A stretch of 8,315 nucleotides of DNA from contig CAADUS010000253.1 in the NCBI GenBank assembly GCA_900752275.1, positions 1 to 8,315 of the forward strand. The letters are read 5' to 3'. The notes beneath the pieces are model-generated. The model was not told where the DNA came from and made no database searches. It saw only the letters and a list, made by a program, of their open reading frames with translations. This DNA comes from an uncultured Collinsella sp. Lineage in GTDB: Bacteria; Actinomycetota; Coriobacteriia; Coriobacteriales; Coriobacteriaceae. Of the stretch, positions 6,550 through 8,315 are shown piece by piece. A program made the position numbers and the translations under genes. The stretch's first letter is position 1, and every line of letters begins with the position of its first letter.

Positions 6550-6553
6550 GGAG
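6548..6553 (+). promoter_or_regulatory. Ribosome binding site of mtaB
   Basis: AAGGAG overlaps the dnaJ stop codon (6547-6549) and lies 5 bases before the GTG at 6559. It supports the GTG start and co-translation with dnaJ. Confidence 0.85.
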
Positions 6554-6558
6554 CCCGC

Positions 6559-7851
6559 GTGCTCGCACCTCATATCTCTGTCGTCAACCTCGGCTGCCGC
6601 GTCAACCGGGTTGAGTCCGACCGTATCACTGCCGATCTTATGCGCCTGGGGTTTGCGATGGTGGAGCCTCAGGATGCTGAGCTGATTGTCATTAACACCT
6701 GTGCCGTTACGGGCGAGGCCGAGGCCAAGACCCGTAAGGCCGTTCGCCATGCGCTGGGCTATCCAAACGAGCCCTATGTGGTCGTGACCGGATGCGTGGT
6801 CAATCTGCACCCCGAGGAGCTGCTGGAGCTTTCGGACCGCGTGATCGCCGAGCCGTCCAAGATTGATGTTGCCGAACGCGTCTGCGAGGTGTTGGGCGTT
6901 GAGTCCGATAATGTTCCCGCCTGCAGCGACGGCGAGGTGGTCGATGCACTCGGTCGCTCGCGTCTGGGCGTGAAGATCCAGGACGGCTGCAACCATCGTT
7001 GCACCTATTGTATTGTGTGGAAGGCCCGCGGCCCCGAGCGCTCTGTGCCGGTCGAGTCCGTGCTCGAGCAGGTTCGCGAGGCCCAGGAGGCCGGCGTGCC
7101 CGAGGTGGTGCTGACAGGTGTGAACCTGGGCGCCTACGATGGCAAGAGCGCGACTGATGAACACGTCGAGATCGATGAGCTGCTCGAGGCGATTATGGAG
7201 CGCACGTCTATTCCGCATGTGCGCATTTCCTCGGTCGAGCCCATGGATATCTCCGAGTCCCTGCTTAAGGTCATGGCGCGCTATCCGCAGCGCATCGCCC
7301 CGTTTTTTCACCTGCCCGTGCAGTCCGGCTGCACACGGACGCTGCATCGCATGGGCCGTCCCTATAGCGCCGAGGCCTTCGAGGAGACGGTGCGCTTGAT
7401 TCGCACCAACTTGCCTCAGGCGTCCCTTTCGTGCGATGTCATCGTCGGTTTTCCCGGCGAGACGGACGAGGAGTTTGAGGAGTCGCTGGCGCTGTGCCGC
7501 CGCGTGGGCTTTTCGCGTATGCACGTGTTCCGTTACAGCAAACGTCCTGGTACTCTTGCTGCCGATATGCCCGACCAGGTGCCGCCCGAGGTCATGGCCG
7601 AGCGTAGCCGTCGTATGCGAGCCGCTGCGCAGGAGCTCGCCATTGCCGACGCTCGCCGTCGCGTGGGCACCGTTGAGCGTGCCGTGCTCGAGTATGGCGA
7701 CAACCTGACGCTTGGTTCGTTCCATCATGCCCGTCTAGACGATACCCGTGGACTCACAGCCCCGTGCCTGCTCGATGTTGCTATCATCGGAGTCGATGAT
7801 TCCGGCTTGGTCCATGCACGCAGGGAGGTTCATGGAAGCCTCGAAGATTAG
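6559..7851 (+). CDS. mtaB: tRNA methylthiotransferase MtaB-like (radical SAM, MiaB/RimO superfamily)
   Basis: A 430-residue methylthiotransferase with two Fe-S clusters. The N-terminal UPF0004 domain has its three cysteines (C13 in NLGC, C48 in NTCAVT, C79 in TGC). The radical SAM domain has C144xxxC148xxC151 in the signature QDGCNHRCTYC. The C-terminal part (about 367-430) fits a divergent RNA-binding TRAM domain. MtaB turns N6-threonylcarbamoyladenosine at tRNA position 37 into its 2-methylthio form. The ARG after the cluster motif and the place after dnaJ, where Bacillus also has mtaB (yqeV), favour MtaB over MiaB or RimO. The stretch after C151 reads IVWKARGPERS, with Trp where many homologues have Pro. 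It starts 9 bases after dnaJ and its last 20 bases overlap phoH, so dnaJ-mtaB-phoH looks like one operon. The MTTase family is certain, the subtype less so. Confidence 0.9.
   Translation: MLAPHISVVNLGCRVNRVESDRITADLMRLGFAMVEPQDAELIVINTCAVTGEAEAKTRKAVRHALGYPNEPYVVVTGCVVNLHPEELLELSDRVIAEPSKIDVAERVCEVLGVESDNVPACSDGEVVDALGRSRLGVKIQDGCNHRCTYCIVWKARGPERSVPVESVLEQVREAQEAGVPEVVLTGVNLGAYDGKSATDEHVEIDELLEAIMERTSIPHVRISSVEPMDISESLLKVMARYPQRIAPFFHLPVQSGCTRTLHRMGRPYSAEAFEETVRLIRTNLPQASLSCDVIVGFPGETDEEFEESLALCRRVGFSRMHVFRYSKRPGTLAADMPDQVPPEVMAERSRRMRAAAQELAIADARRRVGTVERAVLEYGDNLTLGSFHHARLDDTRGLTAPCLLDVAIIGVDDSGLVHARREVHGSLED
7823..7828 (+). promoter_or_regulatory. Close-set ribosome binding site of phoH
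   Basis: GGGAGG lies inside the end of mtaB, only 3 bases before the ATG at 7832. The sequence is strong but the spacing is shorter than usual. The in-frame ATG at 7814 has no SD in front of it, so 7832 is still preferred. Confidence 0.6.
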
Positions 7852-8315
7852 ACTTACCGTTCCCGAGGGTATTGACCCCTCGCGCGTTTTGGGTGCCGGC
7901 GACGGCGTCCTTCGTGCGCTGGAGAGCTCAGTTCGCGCCCACGTGGTCGCCCGTGGCGACAGCATCGCCGTGAGCGGTGACCCGGACGAGGTCGAACTGG
8001 TCGCGCGTTTTTTCGAACATGCCTTTCGTGAGGCTGCTTCCGGGCGCACGCTTTCTGCCGACGATGTCTCTCGCTGCCTGGCCGTCTTGCGCGACGGTGA
8101 GCACGAGGCTACGTCGCTTCGCGATGACGTGCTGCTTTCGTATCGCGGTCGCGTCATTCGCCCCAAGACGCTCGGTCAAAAGCGCTATGTGGATGCCATC
8201 CGCTCAAATACCATCACGTTTGGCCTGGGTCCTGCCGGTACCGGTAAGACCTATCTGGCCATGGCGCTCGCTGTTGCCGCACTCAAGCGTCACGAGGTGG
8301 GCCGTCTGATCTTGA
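7832..8315 (+). CDS. phoH: PhoH family ATPase, 5' part (cut by window edge)
   Basis: The frame is open from 7832 to the right edge, giving the first 161 residues of a protein usually near 320 residues. An N-terminal region of about 100 residues, which may include a KH-like RNA-binding fold, comes first. It leads into IRPKTLGQKRYVDAI (109-123), a PhoH hallmark. The Walker A motif GPAGTGKT (133-140) and the helix after it follow. The Walker B region lies beyond the window. PhoH proteins are P-loop ATPases, possibly RNA-associated helicases, often encoded just before the endoribonuclease gene ybeY; whether ybeY follows cannot be seen. The start overlaps mtaB by 20 bases, so the two are translationally coupled. 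An alternative ATG at 7814 would add six residues (MHAGRF). Family assignment is firm. Confidence 0.92.
   Translation, partial: MEASKIRLTVPEGIDPSRVLGAGDGVLRALESSVRAHVVARGDSIAVSGDPDEVELVARFFEHAFREAASGRTLSADDVSRCLAVLRDGEHEATSLRDDVLLSYRGRVIRPKTLGQKRYVDAIRSNTITFGLGPAGTGKTYLAMALAVAALKRHEVGRLIL

Noticed and set aside
5479..7728. 749-codon open frame on the - strand across dnaJ and mtaB
   Set aside because: Same codon-register artefact; it runs through two certain genes that happen to share a frame and has no start region of its own.
7864..7882. Stem CGAGGG/CCCTCG near the start of phoH as an RNA switch
   Set aside because: Six bp in a G+C-rich coding region is easily chance; it does not cover the SD.

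Overview
The window is about 8.3 kb of roughly 60% G+C DNA (estimated by eye), packed with seven genes that all read on the + strand. The codons avoid TTA, CTA and TCA. Product similarity, G+C content and a lepA / hemW / dnaJ / phoH gene order of the actinobacterial kind point to a member of the Coriobacteriia, with Collinsella my best guess. The genus is inferred from memory of such loci, not from a search.

Layout. Bases 1-37 form a strong intrinsic terminator belonging to a gene left of the window. Next comes a very short promoter region with lepA apparently starting at or beside the transcription start (63-1874). dus, a tRNA-dihydrouridine synthase, follows after 4 bases (1879-2922), and hemW, a radical-SAM heme chaperone, after 2 bases (2925-4157). 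A 58-base gap with a promoter-like site precedes an unusual J-protein gene (4216-5319). An 81-base gap, also promoter-like, precedes a standard dnaJ (5401-6549). mtaB, a tRNA methylthiotransferase (6559-7851), follows after 9 bases. phoH (7832 to the right edge, incomplete) overlaps mtaB by 20 bases. No stretch over 100 bases lacks a gene, and I see no RNA gene, mobile element or CRISPR array.

How the genes fit together. LepA acts on the ribosome, Dus and MtaB modify tRNA, the two J-proteins are DnaK co-chaperones, HemW handles heme, and PhoH is an ATPase usually found beside ybeY. This is a housekeeping cluster for translation and protein quality. The likely transcription units are lepA-dus-hemW, then the J-protein gene, then dnaJ-mtaB-phoH, with possible readthrough between them.

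The most interesting item is the first J-protein. It has a J domain, a Gly/Phe region, a complete four-repeat zinc finger and C-terminal domain I. Where domain II and the dimerisation segment should be, it carries three hydrophobic segments. It reads as a membrane-anchored zinc-finger DnaJ, beside a complete DnaJ and in the place where hrcA often lies in related gene orders. Second, lepA looks leaderless, and all three promoter-like regions share the motif GCTYGGGTA.
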